From Dokdonella koreensis DS-123 (GTDB lineage Bacteria; Pseudomonadota; Gammaproteobacteria; Xanthomonadales; Rhodanobacteraceae), in NCBI RefSeq assembly GCF_001632775.1, contig NZ_CP015249.1, forward strand, positions 4,258,686-4,322,685: 64,000 nucleotides of DNA. Reading direction: 5' to 3'. The translations under genes and the position numbers were made by a program. Positions 54,115-61,175 of the stretch are shown one piece after another (within the stretch, counting starts at the first letter, position 1; the number at the start of each line of letters is the position of its first letter). The notes beneath the pieces are model-generated. The model did not search any database. It was not told the origin of the DNA and saw only the letters and a list, made by a program, of their open reading frames with translations.

Positions 54115-55014
54115 TCAGCCTTCGCTGGCGGGCGCGGCGGCCGCTTCGGCAGCGTGCTGCTCGAGCTTCTCCAGCGCGTTCTTGCCGTACCAGTTGTCGC
54201 CGCGGCGAACCATCTCGGCATCGGCCGAAAGCGGCTTGCCGAGCAGCGTGTAGTCGATCTTGACCTTGGCGGTGGTGCCGTCGCTGGAGACGACCGTGGT
54301 CTTGGCCGAGTCCAGCGTCTGGTCGATCGAGAAACCGTAGACGGCAAACGCCTGCTTGACCGCCTGGAACACCAGCTGGCCCTTCTGCATCGCCTCGTCG
54401 TAGCCGAGCGCGCGCGCCTCGTCGAGCGTCGAGAGCTTCATCTCGCGCGCGGTCGCGCTGGCGATCGCGAGCACCTGCTTGACCTTGTCCGGATCGGTGA
54501 AGCGGGTGCCCTGCATCCAGTCGGCCAGCGCATCGATCGCGGCCAGTGCCTGCTCCTTCTCCGCGTCCGCCAGGTCCTTGCTCTGCTGGACGGTGCTGCG
54601 CAGGAAGCCGCGGCCCATGTTGACGTACATCGGGATCTGCTGCTGGTACTGCGCGTCGAACGCGGCCAGCTGCGGCTCGATCTCGGCATAGAGCGTCTGT
54701 TCGGCGTCGGCGGCGGTCAGCTTGGCCATCATCTCGCTGAAGTGCGCGCGCTCCTCGTCGGTCGGCGCCTCCTGGTCCTTGCCCCAGTCGGCCTTGACGC
54801 GTGCGTAGTCTTCCGGCGGCAGCGAATGCGCGATCAGGCCGCCGACGTCGCCGGACTTGAGCAGGGCGATGCTGGTCTGGACGGCGGCTTCCGGACTGCT
54901 GCCGCTCTTGGCGGCCGGAGCGACGGCCTGACCGGCCGTGGGTTCCTTGTTGCAGGCGGCGGCGAGAACGACGAACAGCGCCAGAGGGGCGATGCGCAGG
55001 GCTTTCGCGAACAT
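54115..55014 (-). CDS. Lipoprotein of unknown function
   Basis: 299 residues. A lipoprotein signal peptide (MFAKALRIAPLALFVVLAAA-C) has the lipobox LAAAC, with Asn at +2. The mature part is mostly helical (ADAEKEQALAAIDALADWMQ, ATAREMKLSTLDEARALGYD) with a C-terminal beta part (VSSDGTTAKVKIDYTLLGKP, MVRRGDNWYGKNALEKLEQH). I do not recognise a named family; similar proteins occur in Xanthomonadales. It precedes plsB on the same strand with a 51-bp gap and may be co-transcribed with it. A candidate sRNA and its terminator lie just upstream. Confidence 0.85.
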   Translation of the reverse strand: MFAKALRIAPLALFVVLAAACNKEPTAGQAVAPAAKSGSSPEAAVQTSIALLKSGDVGGLIAHSLPPEDYARVKADWGKDQEAPTDEERAHFSEMMAKLTAADAEQTLYAEIEPQLAAFDAQYQQQIPMYVNMGRGFLRSTVQQSKDLADAEKEQALAAIDALADWMQGTRFTDPDKVKQVLAIASATAREMKLSTLDEARALGYDEAMQKGQLVFQAVKQAFAVYGFSIDQTLDSAKTTVVSSDGTTAKVKIDYTLLGKPLSADAEMVRRGDNWYGKNALEKLEQHAAEAAAAPASEG

Positions 55015-55100
55015 GAGGAGATCCAGTAGTCCAAAAGGCGGAGCGGCACTCTAGCAGACTTGACCGCCACGCCTCTGCGCAAGGGCCGGACGCGGCCGAC

Positions 55101-55130
55101 AAAAAACCCGGGCGATGGGAATCGTCCGGG
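55101..55130 (-). terminator. Rho-independent terminator (minus strand)
   Basis: On the minus strand CCCGGACGAT-TCCC-ATCGCCCGGG (one bulge/mismatch) is followed by six T residues. It could end the phosphatase transcript (stop codon 164 bp upstream) or the candidate small RNA below. Confidence 0.85.
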
Positions 55131-55240
55131 CGAGTCCGGCAGAGCCGGAGGAGGAATCGATTGTTGTTGTTGTGCCTGTATCGTGCGGGCGCATCAGGCT
55201 CGTCGTGCGTATGGCCGGATCATACGGACCGCCCCAACCT
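55101..55240 (-). ncRNA. Candidate Hfq-dependent small RNA
   Basis: Between the phosphatase stop (55294) and the lipoprotein start (55014), the minus strand has an A/T-rich promoter-like patch at about 55235-55290 (TATATT around 55256-55261), a hairpin CGTATG-ATCCGGC-CATACG (55208-55226), an AACAACAACAACAA run (about 55160-55173) like the ARN motif bound by the Hfq distal face, and a single-stranded CCTCCTCC that could pair with Shine-Dalgarno sequences. A small TCCGG/CCGGA hairpin and the terminator at 55101-55130 follow. No protein of sensible length fits. The order of parts is that of a bacterial trans-acting sRNA, but transcription is unproven; it could be the phosphatase 3' UTR. Confidence 0.4.
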
Positions 55241-55293
55241 AATGCAACACCTTAATATATGGCAATCAACTCATTGTTTAATATGGATCTCCA

Positions 55294-56199
55294 TCAGTCG
55301 TAGTCGAGCGCCTCGCGCTTCAGGCGCCGCCGCTCGCCGGCCGGCAGGCTCCAGGCATTGTTGAACAACGCCGGCTCCCACGAGCCATACGTGGGATTGG
55401 GCAGCACGAACCAGCGCTGGCCGACCCATTCCAGATACGGCTCCACCGCCTGCTGCCGACCGGCCGGCGTATTGGCCAGTACGTCGACGAAGTCGCCGAT
55501 CTGGTCGCCGATCTGCATCAGCACGCGATGCTCGCGCGCGACCAGGCGACGACGGCAGCCCTTCTCGGTGCCGTTCTGCTCGCAGCCGTGGACGACGGTG
55601 CCGAGGCCGAGGAACGCGTCGGCGCCGCTCACCGGAAACCCGCGCTTGCGCAGGTTGGCCAAGGTCGCCTCGTTGAGGTCCTGCGCGCGGTTGGACAGGT
55701 AGAAGACCTTCACGCCGCGCTCGGCGGCGAAGCGCGCGAACTCCAGCGCGCCCGGCACTGCCTGGGCGCTCTCCTCGCGGCACCAGGCGGCCCAGGTGAA
55801 CTCGTCGTAGCTGGCGCCGTCGCGCACCAGGCGGGCCTGGTACGGGCTGTTGTCGAGCATCGTCTCGTCGATGTCGACGATCACCGCGGGCTTGAGCCCT
55901 GCCGGCGCGTGCTCGCGCTCCTCGCGCGGCAGCGCGTCCCAGGCCGGATCGGCCAGCGCATCGACCAGCCGCTCGCGGGCAGCGCGGAACGCCTGGCGCG
56001 CGATCAGCGCGCGCTCGACCGCGGTCTGCGTCCACACGACGGCATTGAGGTTGTCGTCGGGCGCCGGTGCCGACGGCTGCGCGGACGCGACAGGTGGGGC
56101 GACAGCGGGCGACGCCGGAGGCGGGACGACCGCCGGCCGCGTGGCGCAACCGCCAAGCAGGGCCAGCGCCAGCACGGCGGCAGCGGAAAACGGCTTCAT
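55294..56199 (-). CDS. Acid phosphatase / 5'-nucleotidase, lipoprotein e(P4) family
   Basis: 301 residues. ATG 56199 is preferred over the adjacent ATG 56202 because GGAGTC is then 5 bases upstream. Lipoprotein signal (MKPFSAAAVLALALLGG-C, lipobox LGGC). A Pro/Ala linker is followed by NLNAVVWTQTAVERALIARQ and the HAD catalytic motif VIVDIDETMLDNSPYQARLV (DxDxT). Further HAD motifs are KVFYLSNRAQDLNEATLANL and LMQIGDQIGDFVD. The family (e(P4), outer-membrane class C acid phosphatase) removes phosphate from nucleotides or small esters outside the cytoplasm for uptake. It is divergent from an AI-2E-family permease. Confidence 0.95.
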   Translation of the reverse strand: MKPFSAAAVLALALLGGCATRPAVVPPPASPAVAPPVASAQPSAPAPDDNLNAVVWTQTAVERALIARQAFRAARERLVDALADPAWDALPREEREHAPAGLKPAVIVDIDETMLDNSPYQARLVRDGASYDEFTWAAWCREESAQAVPGALEFARFAAERGVKVFYLSNRAQDLNEATLANLRKRGFPVSGADAFLGLGTVVHGCEQNGTEKGCRRRLVAREHRVLMQIGDQIGDFVDVLANTPAGRQQAVEPYLEWVGQRWFVLPNPTYGSWEPALFNNAWSLPAGERRRLKREALDYD

Positions 56200-56317
56200 C
56201 ATGACTCCCGGGATTGGAAACGCAACGGTCCAGCGCATACGATCCGGTCAGTTTATTACGCCCGTGCAAGCGCGGGCCGCCCCGGACCGGCCAGGACCGT
56301 ACACGACAGGAACTCGC

Positions 56318-57334
56318 GTGACCTCTCACGAACCCCTTTCCCCGCGCGTGACGATCGCCAGCCACGTGCTGGCCGCGCTCGCGCTGCTGGCGATCCTCCA
56401 CCTGCACCTGCTGCCGGCCCTGCTGGCCGGCCTGCTGGTCTACGTGCTCGTCCACGGCCTGGCGCCGATCCTGCAGAAGCACCTGCCGGGCGCCCGCGCG
56501 CACTGGCTGGTGGTGCTGCTGCTCGGCGTCGTCGTGGTCGGCATCCTCACCGTGGCGATCATCGGCCTGATCGCGTTCCTCGGCAGCGAGCGCGGCAACC
56601 CCAGCCTGCTGTTCGAGAAGATGATGCCGCTGATCGAAAGCGCGCGCTCGCAGCTGCCGCAGATGGTCGTGGACCACCTGCCGGACAACATCGAGGACTT
56701 CCGCGCGTCGGCGATCGATTGGCTGCGCATGCACGCCGCCCAGCTGCAGCTGGCGGGCATCCAGGCCGGGCGCACCTTCGTGCAGCTGCTGATCGGCCTG
56801 GTACTGGGCGCGATGGTCGCGCTGCACAGCTTCAGCATCCACCGCTACCGCGGCCCGCTGGCGCGCGCCCTGACGCAGCGCGCGAGCTGGCTGGCGATCG
56901 CCTTCCACGACATCGTCTATGCGCAGGTGAAGATCTCCGCGCTCAACACGTTGTTCACCGGCATCTTCCTGCTGCTGGTGCTGCCGCTGTTCGGCGTGAA
57001 CCTGCCGTTCGCCAAGACGCTGGTGGTCCTCACCTTCGTGGTCGGCCTGCTGCCGGTGATCGGCAACCTGATCTCCAACACGGTGATCTTCATCGTCGGC
57101 CTGTCGGTCTCGCTATGGGTCGCCTGCGCCGCGCTCGGCTTCCTGATCGCGATCCACAAGCTGGAGTACTTCCTCAACGCGCGCATCGTCGGCACCCAGA
57201 TCCGCGCGCGCGCCTGGGAACTGCTGCTGGCGATGCTGCTGATGGAGGCGGCCTTCGGCCTGGCCGGGCTAGTTGCCGCGCCGATCTACTACGCCTTGCT
57301 CAAGCGCGAGCTGGAGGCGGCGCATTTGATTTGA
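56318..57334 (+). CDS. AI-2E-family membrane permease
   Basis: 338 residues with about seven to eight membrane helices. GTG 56318 has AGGAA 5-6 bases upstream, and the hydrophobic part begins soon after (HVLAALALLAILHLHLLPAL). Family blocks are the long amphipathic periplasmic region (NPSLLFEKMMPLIESARSQL), FTGIFLLLVLPLFGVNLPFA, and the conserved LVVLTFVVGLLPVIGNLISN with KLEYFLNARIVGTQIRARAW. Members include TqsA and PerM; most are permeases of unknown cargo, so autoinducer export should not be assumed. Convergent with the toxin-antitoxin genes, 12 bp between stops. Confidence 0.92.
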   Translation: MTSHEPLSPRVTIASHVLAALALLAILHLHLLPALLAGLLVYVLVHGLAPILQKHLPGARAHWLVVLLLGVVVVGILTVAIIGLIAFLGSERGNPSLLFEKMMPLIESARSQLPQMVVDHLPDNIEDFRASAIDWLRMHAAQLQLAGIQAGRTFVQLLIGLVLGAMVALHSFSIHRYRGPLARALTQRASWLAIAFHDIVYAQVKISALNTLFTGIFLLLVLPLFGVNLPFAKTLVVLTFVVGLLPVIGNLISNTVIFIVGLSVSLWVACAALGFLIAIHKLEYFLNARIVGTQIRARAWELLLAMLLMEAAFGLAGLVAAPIYYALLKRELEAAHLI

Positions 57335-57346
57335 GAGACCTTCCGC

Positions 57347-57670
57347 TCAGAGAACCGCCTCCAGCCCTTTGCGGTCAATCAGATCCAGCAGCTTCTGCGA
57401 CGGCCCACTGGGGCGCTTGTCGCCGACCTCCCACTTTCGGACCGTGGACGCACTGGTGTTCAGCACGGACGCCAGCACCACTTGGCTCAGATGAAGGCGC
57501 TTACGTAGCGCCTTCACCTTGGCGGCGTCGTATTCCTGGATCGGCTCGAGGCACAGCAGGCCGTACTTGCGCATCTTGCGCTGGTCGATGAAGCCCAGGC
57601 GGTACAGATCGCCGGCCGTCTCGTGGACGGCGTCGAGAATGCGGCTTTTGGGCTTGTTCTTCGTGGTCAT
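57347..57670 (-). CDS. XRE-family antitoxin (HigA/NadS-like)
   Basis: 107 residues. The C-terminal helix-turn-helix (KVKALRKRLHLSQVVLASVL, NTSASTVRKWEVGDKRPSGP) is the XRE type. The N-terminal part (HETAGDLYRLGFIDQRKMRK, YGLLCLEPIQEYDAAKV) should bind the toxin. It starts 2 bp after the natural stop position of the toxin gene. It would repress its own operon, and the intact frame suggests continuing selection as a regulator or protection against related toxins. Confidence 0.88.
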   Translation of the reverse strand: MTTKNKPKSRILDAVHETAGDLYRLGFIDQRKMRKYGLLCLEPIQEYDAAKVKALRKRLHLSQVVLASVLNTSASTVRKWEVGDKRPSGPSQKLLDLIDRKGLEAVL

Positions 57671-57672
57671 TG

Positions 57673-58037
57673 TCAGATTTCCTGCAATGTGCCGTCGCGG
57701 ACGGCCTCATCCAATTGTTGCCGGTCAGCGCCAACAGATCGACGGCGATGGCCTGCAAGACTTCCAGTTCTTCATCGCTGAGATTGGCACGATCGTTCTT
57801 CTGGAAGCCGAATACGAAGAACCAGCGATTGCCCTTGTTCGTGGCGACCAGTGTTCTGGCCCCGCCGCGCTTGCCCCGACCGGCCAGCCCGACGCGCTTC
57901 TTCACCACTCCGCCGCCCAGATCGGCGTCGATCAGTCCCGCCGCCATTTCCTCGACGGCGGCGCGCAACGCGGCCTCGGTGAACTCCGTCTTGCGCATCC
58001 ATCGTTGGAAATGACCGGTCTTGAAGGCTCGCTGCAC
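57673..58037 (-). pseudogene. RelE/HigB-type toxin with one-base frameshift near the C-terminus
   Basis: From GTG 58037 (GGAAG upstream) the frame reads MQRAFKTGHFQRWMRKTEFT, LIDADLGGGVVKKRVGLAGR, GARTLVATNKGNRWFFVFGF and NDRANLSDEELEVLQAIAVD, a clear match to the RelE/HigB family (DUF-type toxins usually near 115-121 residues). At codon 105, around 57721-57725, one C appears lost from ACCCGG. The frame then misreads GNNWMRPS and runs on into the antitoxin gene until 57501. In the +1 frame the expected ending RQQLDEAVRDGTLQEI and a TGA at 57675-57673 follow. The toxin is thus probably inactive or weakened, unless the missing base is a sequencing error. Confidence 0.8.
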
Positions 58038-58048
58038 AGAGACGCTTC

Positions 58049-58067
58049 CATGCCACCGGGTGGCATG
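58049..58067. promoter_or_regulatory. 19-bp palindrome, probable toxin-antitoxin operator
   Basis: CATGCCACC-G-GGTGGCATG, arms perfect, ends 12 bases before the toxin GTG. XRE antitoxins usually bind such a palindrome to repress their operon. GACAAT just upstream on the minus strand could be the -10. Confidence 0.7.
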
Positions 58068-58093
58068 ATTGTCCTTTGATCCTGGATCGGAAG

Positions 58094-59788
58094 CTAGTAC
58101 CCCGCCGCCTGTCCGTCCTTGCGGCTTTCCGATGCGCCAATGAAAGTGCCGTTGCGCGCATCGCGCCCGATCGCCTGGTAGCCGCCGTAGGGTCCGTCGG
58201 CGAAACGCACCGAATGTCCCTTGCGCATGAGGTCGCGCACGACCTCGGGCGTGAAGCCCGATTCGAGGTCGATCCAGCCGCCGTCGCGCATCGGCTCGGC
58301 CTGGCCTTCCGGCGAGGTGGAGCCTTCGTGCTGGATGCGCGGCGCATCGCCGGCTTCCTGCAGGCTCATGCCGAAGTCGATCAGGTTCATGACGATCTGG
58401 ACATGGCCCTGCGGCTGCATGTCGCCGCCCATGACGCCGAAGCTCAGCCACGGCTGGCCGTCCTTGGTGACGAAGGCGGGGATGATCGTGTGGAACGGCC
58501 GCTTGCCGGGCGCGAAGCTGTTGGCGTGGCCTTCCTTGAGCACGAACATCTCGCCGCGGTCCTGCAGGATGAAGCCCAGGCCGGTCGGCGCCATCCCCGA
58601 GCCCATGCCGCGGTAGTTGGACTGGATCAGCGAGACCATGTTGCCGTCGCGATCGGCCGTGGTCAGGTAGATCGTGTCGGTGCCGGGCTTGAAGTCGCCC
58701 GCCTCGACCGTGCGCCGGGCCTGCTCCGGCGCGATCAGGCGCCGCCGCTCGGCGGCGTAGTCCTTGGACAGCAGCCGCTCCAGCGGCGCGGCCGCGAACG
58801 CGGGATCGGCGTAGTAGCGCGCGCGGTCCTCGAACGCCAGCTTCTTGGCTTCGGTGAACAGGTGGACGTGCTCGGCGCTGCCGAACGGGATCTTCGAGAA
58901 GTCGTAGCCTTCCAGGATGGCGAGCATCTGCAGCGCGGCGATGCCCTGCCCGTTCGGCGGCAGCTCCCAGACCTGGTAGCCGCGGTAGTCGACGGCGACC
59001 GGCTCGACCCATTCGCCGGTGTGCGCGGCCATGTCCTCGTAGCTCAGGAACCCGCCGTGGGCGGCGAAGAAGTCGCCGACGGTGCGCGCGATGCGGCCGC
59101 TGTAGAACGCGGCGCGGCCACCCTTCGCGATCGCCTCGAGCGTGGCGGCGAGGTTCGGGTTCTTCCAGATCTCGCCCTTGGCCGGCGCCCGGCCGTCGAT
59201 CGTGAACTGTTCGAGGAACCCGGGCTGGTCGCGCAGGCGCGGCACCGAGCGCTCCCAGTAGTAGGCGATCACCTCGCTGACCGGAAAGCCTTCGCGCGCA
59301 TAGCGGATCGCCGGTGCCAGCAGTTCGCGCATCGGCCGGCGGCCGAAGCGCTGGTGCAGCGCGAACCAGCCGTCGACACAGCCCGGCACGCTGACCGGCA
59401 GCGGCCCGTACGGCGGGATGCGCGCATGGCCGTGTTCGCGGAACCAGGCCAGGCTCAGGCTGCGCGGCGAGCGGCCCGAGCCGTTGTAGCCGTAGAGCTT
59501 CTTCGTCTTGGCGTCCCAGACGATCGCGAACAGGTCGCCGCCGATGCCGTTGCCGGTCGGCTCCATCAGGCCCAGTGCGGCATTGGCGGCGATCGCGGCA
59601 TCGACCGCGCTGCCGCCGGCCTTGAGCACGTCCAGGCCGACCTGTGTCGCGAGCGGTTGCGAGGTGGCGACCATGCCGTTGCGCGCGATCACCTCCGAAC
59701 GTGTCGCGAATGCGCGGCCGGTGACCCGGTCAGCGGCGACCGCCGGCAGCGCCAGCAGCAATCCCAACAGCAGCAGGCACGGCTTCAT
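58094..59788 (-). CDS. ggt: Gamma-glutamyltransferase
   Basis: 564 residues. Periplasmic N-terminal nucleophile hydrolase that transfers or hydrolyses gamma-glutamyl groups, for example from glutathione. Signal peptide MKPCLLLLGLLLALPAVAA. Family blocks: NGMVATSQPLATQVGLDVLK, GGSAVDAAIAANAALGLMEP, GIGGDLFAIVWD (tight turn), then the maturation site, where T372 (in GTDTIYLTTADRDGN) should become the nucleophile after self-cleavage. RGMGSGMAPTGLGFILQDRG and LSFGVMGGDMQPQGHVQIVM complete the active site. No truncation seen. It lies upstream of the toxin-antitoxin pair on the same strand, with the ABC ATPase divergent. Confidence 0.97.
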   Translation of the reverse strand: MKPCLLLLGLLLALPAVAADRVTGRAFATRSEVIARNGMVATSQPLATQVGLDVLKAGGSAVDAAIAANAALGLMEPTGNGIGGDLFAIVWDAKTKKLYGYNGSGRSPRSLSLAWFREHGHARIPPYGPLPVSVPGCVDGWFALHQRFGRRPMRELLAPAIRYAREGFPVSEVIAYYWERSVPRLRDQPGFLEQFTIDGRAPAKGEIWKNPNLAATLEAIAKGGRAAFYSGRIARTVGDFFAAHGGFLSYEDMAAHTGEWVEPVAVDYRGYQVWELPPNGQGIAALQMLAILEGYDFSKIPFGSAEHVHLFTEAKKLAFEDRARYYADPAFAAAPLERLLSKDYAAERRRLIAPEQARRTVEAGDFKPGTDTIYLTTADRDGNMVSLIQSNYRGMGSGMAPTGLGFILQDRGEMFVLKEGHANSFAPGKRPFHTIIPAFVTKDGQPWLSFGVMGGDMQPQGHVQIVMNLIDFGMSLQEAGDAPRIQHEGSTSPEGQAEPMRDGGWIDLESGFTPEVVRDLMRKGHSVRFADGPYGGYQAIGRDARNGTFIGASESRKDGQAAGY

Positions 59789-59867
59789 CGGATCCCCCCA
59801 GGCATCAGGCCCCGCATTCTGCCGCAGAAACCTGGCCGGCGGCGGCCGAGTCGGCGATCATCGCCGG

Positions 59868-60695
59868 ATGGACCCTGCCGCACCGCCACTGGCCGACCGC
59901 CGGCCGCCGCCGCTGATCGAGCTCGAACGCGCGCGCGTCATGCGCGGCAGCGAGGTCGTCCTCCACGACGTCAGCCTGCGCATCGACCAGGGGCAGCACG
60001 TCGCCATCCTCGGGCCCAACGGCTGCGGCAAGTCCACCTTCGTCAAGCTGATCAACCGCGAGCTGTATGCGCTCGCGCGCGGCGGTCCGCCCCCGGTCAC
60101 GGTTCTCGGTCAGTCGCGCTGGGACGTGTTCTCGCTGCGCGCCCAGCTCGGGCTGGTCGCGCCGGACCTGCACCGCGACTTCTCGACGGTCACCGATCTC
60201 TCGGCCGAGGACGCGGTGGTCTGCGGCTTCTTCGCCAGCCTGCGCACGCCCCTGCACGCTCCGGTCACCGAGGCGTTGCGCGCGCGGGCGCGGGCGGCCC
60301 TGGAGGAAAGCGCCGCCGGGCACCTCGCGGCCCGTCCGGTCGCCTCGCTGTCGACCGGCGAGCTGCGCCGCGTGCTGATCGCCCGCGCGCTGGCGCACCA
60401 CCCGCAGGCCTTGCTGCTGGACGAACCGACGACGGGCCTGGACATCGTCGCGCGCCGCCAGTTCGTGGAGACGCTGCGCACGCTGGCACGGCACGGCATC
60501 ACGCTGGTCCTGGTCACCCATCACCTGGACGAGATCGTCCCGGAGATCGGTCGCGTGGTCCTGCTGCGCGAAGGCCGTGTGTTCGCGGACGGCCCGCCGG
60601 AGGAGGTGCTGACCTCGGCGAAACTCTCGGCGCTGTACGGACAGCCGCTGCGCGTCGATCGCGACGGTGCCTACTTCCGGCTCGGCTGGGCCTGA
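59868..60695 (+). CDS. ABC transporter ATP-binding protein
   Basis: 275 residues. Walker A LGPNGCGKSTFVKLI with K55, Q-loop region in SLRAQLGLVAPD, signature ASLSTGELRRVLIARAL (LSTGE for LSGGQ), Walker B ALLLDEPTTGLD, H-loop LVLVTHHLDEIVPE. No permease or binding protein gene is adjacent, so it is an orphan ATPase. The single-domain layout resembles ModF/YfiB-like or iron-siderophore ATPases, but specificity is not readable. No strong ribosome site is visible before ATG 59868. Followed by a small membrane protein gene. Confidence 0.93.
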   Translation: MDPAAPPLADRRPPPLIELERARVMRGSEVVLHDVSLRIDQGQHVAILGPNGCGKSTFVKLINRELYALARGGPPPVTVLGQSRWDVFSLRAQLGLVAPDLHRDFSTVTDLSAEDAVVCGFFASLRTPLHAPVTEALRARARAALEESAAGHLAARPVASLSTGELRRVLIARALAHHPQALLLDEPTTGLDIVARRQFVETLRTLARHGITLVLVTHHLDEIVPEIGRVVLLREGRVFADGPPEEVLTSAKLSALYGQPLRVDRDGAYFRLGWA

Positions 60696-60764
60696 ACGTC
60701 GACGGCCCGAAGCGTTCAGCCAGGCCACGGCAGACTGCGCGCTCGACCCCAAGCGGGATAGGCT

Positions 60765-61130
60765 ATGAGCGAATCCTCGGCGTCCGTCGTCTACGGCAAA
60801 CCCTCCATGTTCGAGTCCTTCCGCGCGCAGTTCCGCCAGTTCGTCGCCGACCGCAGCGGGACGCGCTTCCAGCAGCGCTACCGGCGCCGGACCGAACGGC
60901 CGGGCGGCCTGCTGCGCAAGTCGCTGGTGTTCGCGCTGGCGACGCTGCTGGTGCTGGTGGGCATCATGTTGCTGGTGTTGCCGGGTCCCGGGCTGCTGGT
61001 CATCGTCATCGGCGCCGGCCTGTTCGCCGAGGAATCGCTGCTGATCGCGCGCCTGCTCGACCGCATCGACCTGCTCCTCACGCGCCGCGTGCGGCGCTGG
61101 CGCACCCGCCGTGCGGCGCCGCCGGCGTGA
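60765..61130 (+). CDS. PGPGW-motif small membrane protein
   Basis: 121 residues. After a polar, arginine-rich region (FRQFVADRSGTRFQQRYRRR), two hydrophobic helices (VFALATLLVLVGIMLLVL and LLVIVIGAGLFAEESLLI) flank LPGPGLL, the motif of the PGPGW transmembrane family (here the Trp is Leu). The C-terminus is arginine-rich and cytoplasmic. The family has no established function. It starts 69 bp after the ABC ATPase on the same strand, so they may be co-transcribed; it converges on the receptor gene. Confidence 0.8.
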   Translation: MSESSASVVYGKPSMFESFRAQFRQFVADRSGTRFQQRYRRRTERPGGLLRKSLVFALATLLVLVGIMLLVLPGPGLLVIVIGAGLFAEESLLIARLLDRIDLLLTRRVRRWRTRRAAPPA

Positions 61131-61175
61131 CGGCCGGTCCGCCCCGTACGGACCGGCACGCCACGCCACCGACCG

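Noticed and set aside
56318..57334. Autoinducer-2 exporter
   Set aside because: The family name is historical; nothing nearby concerns quorum sensing, so only a permease of unknown cargo is claimed.
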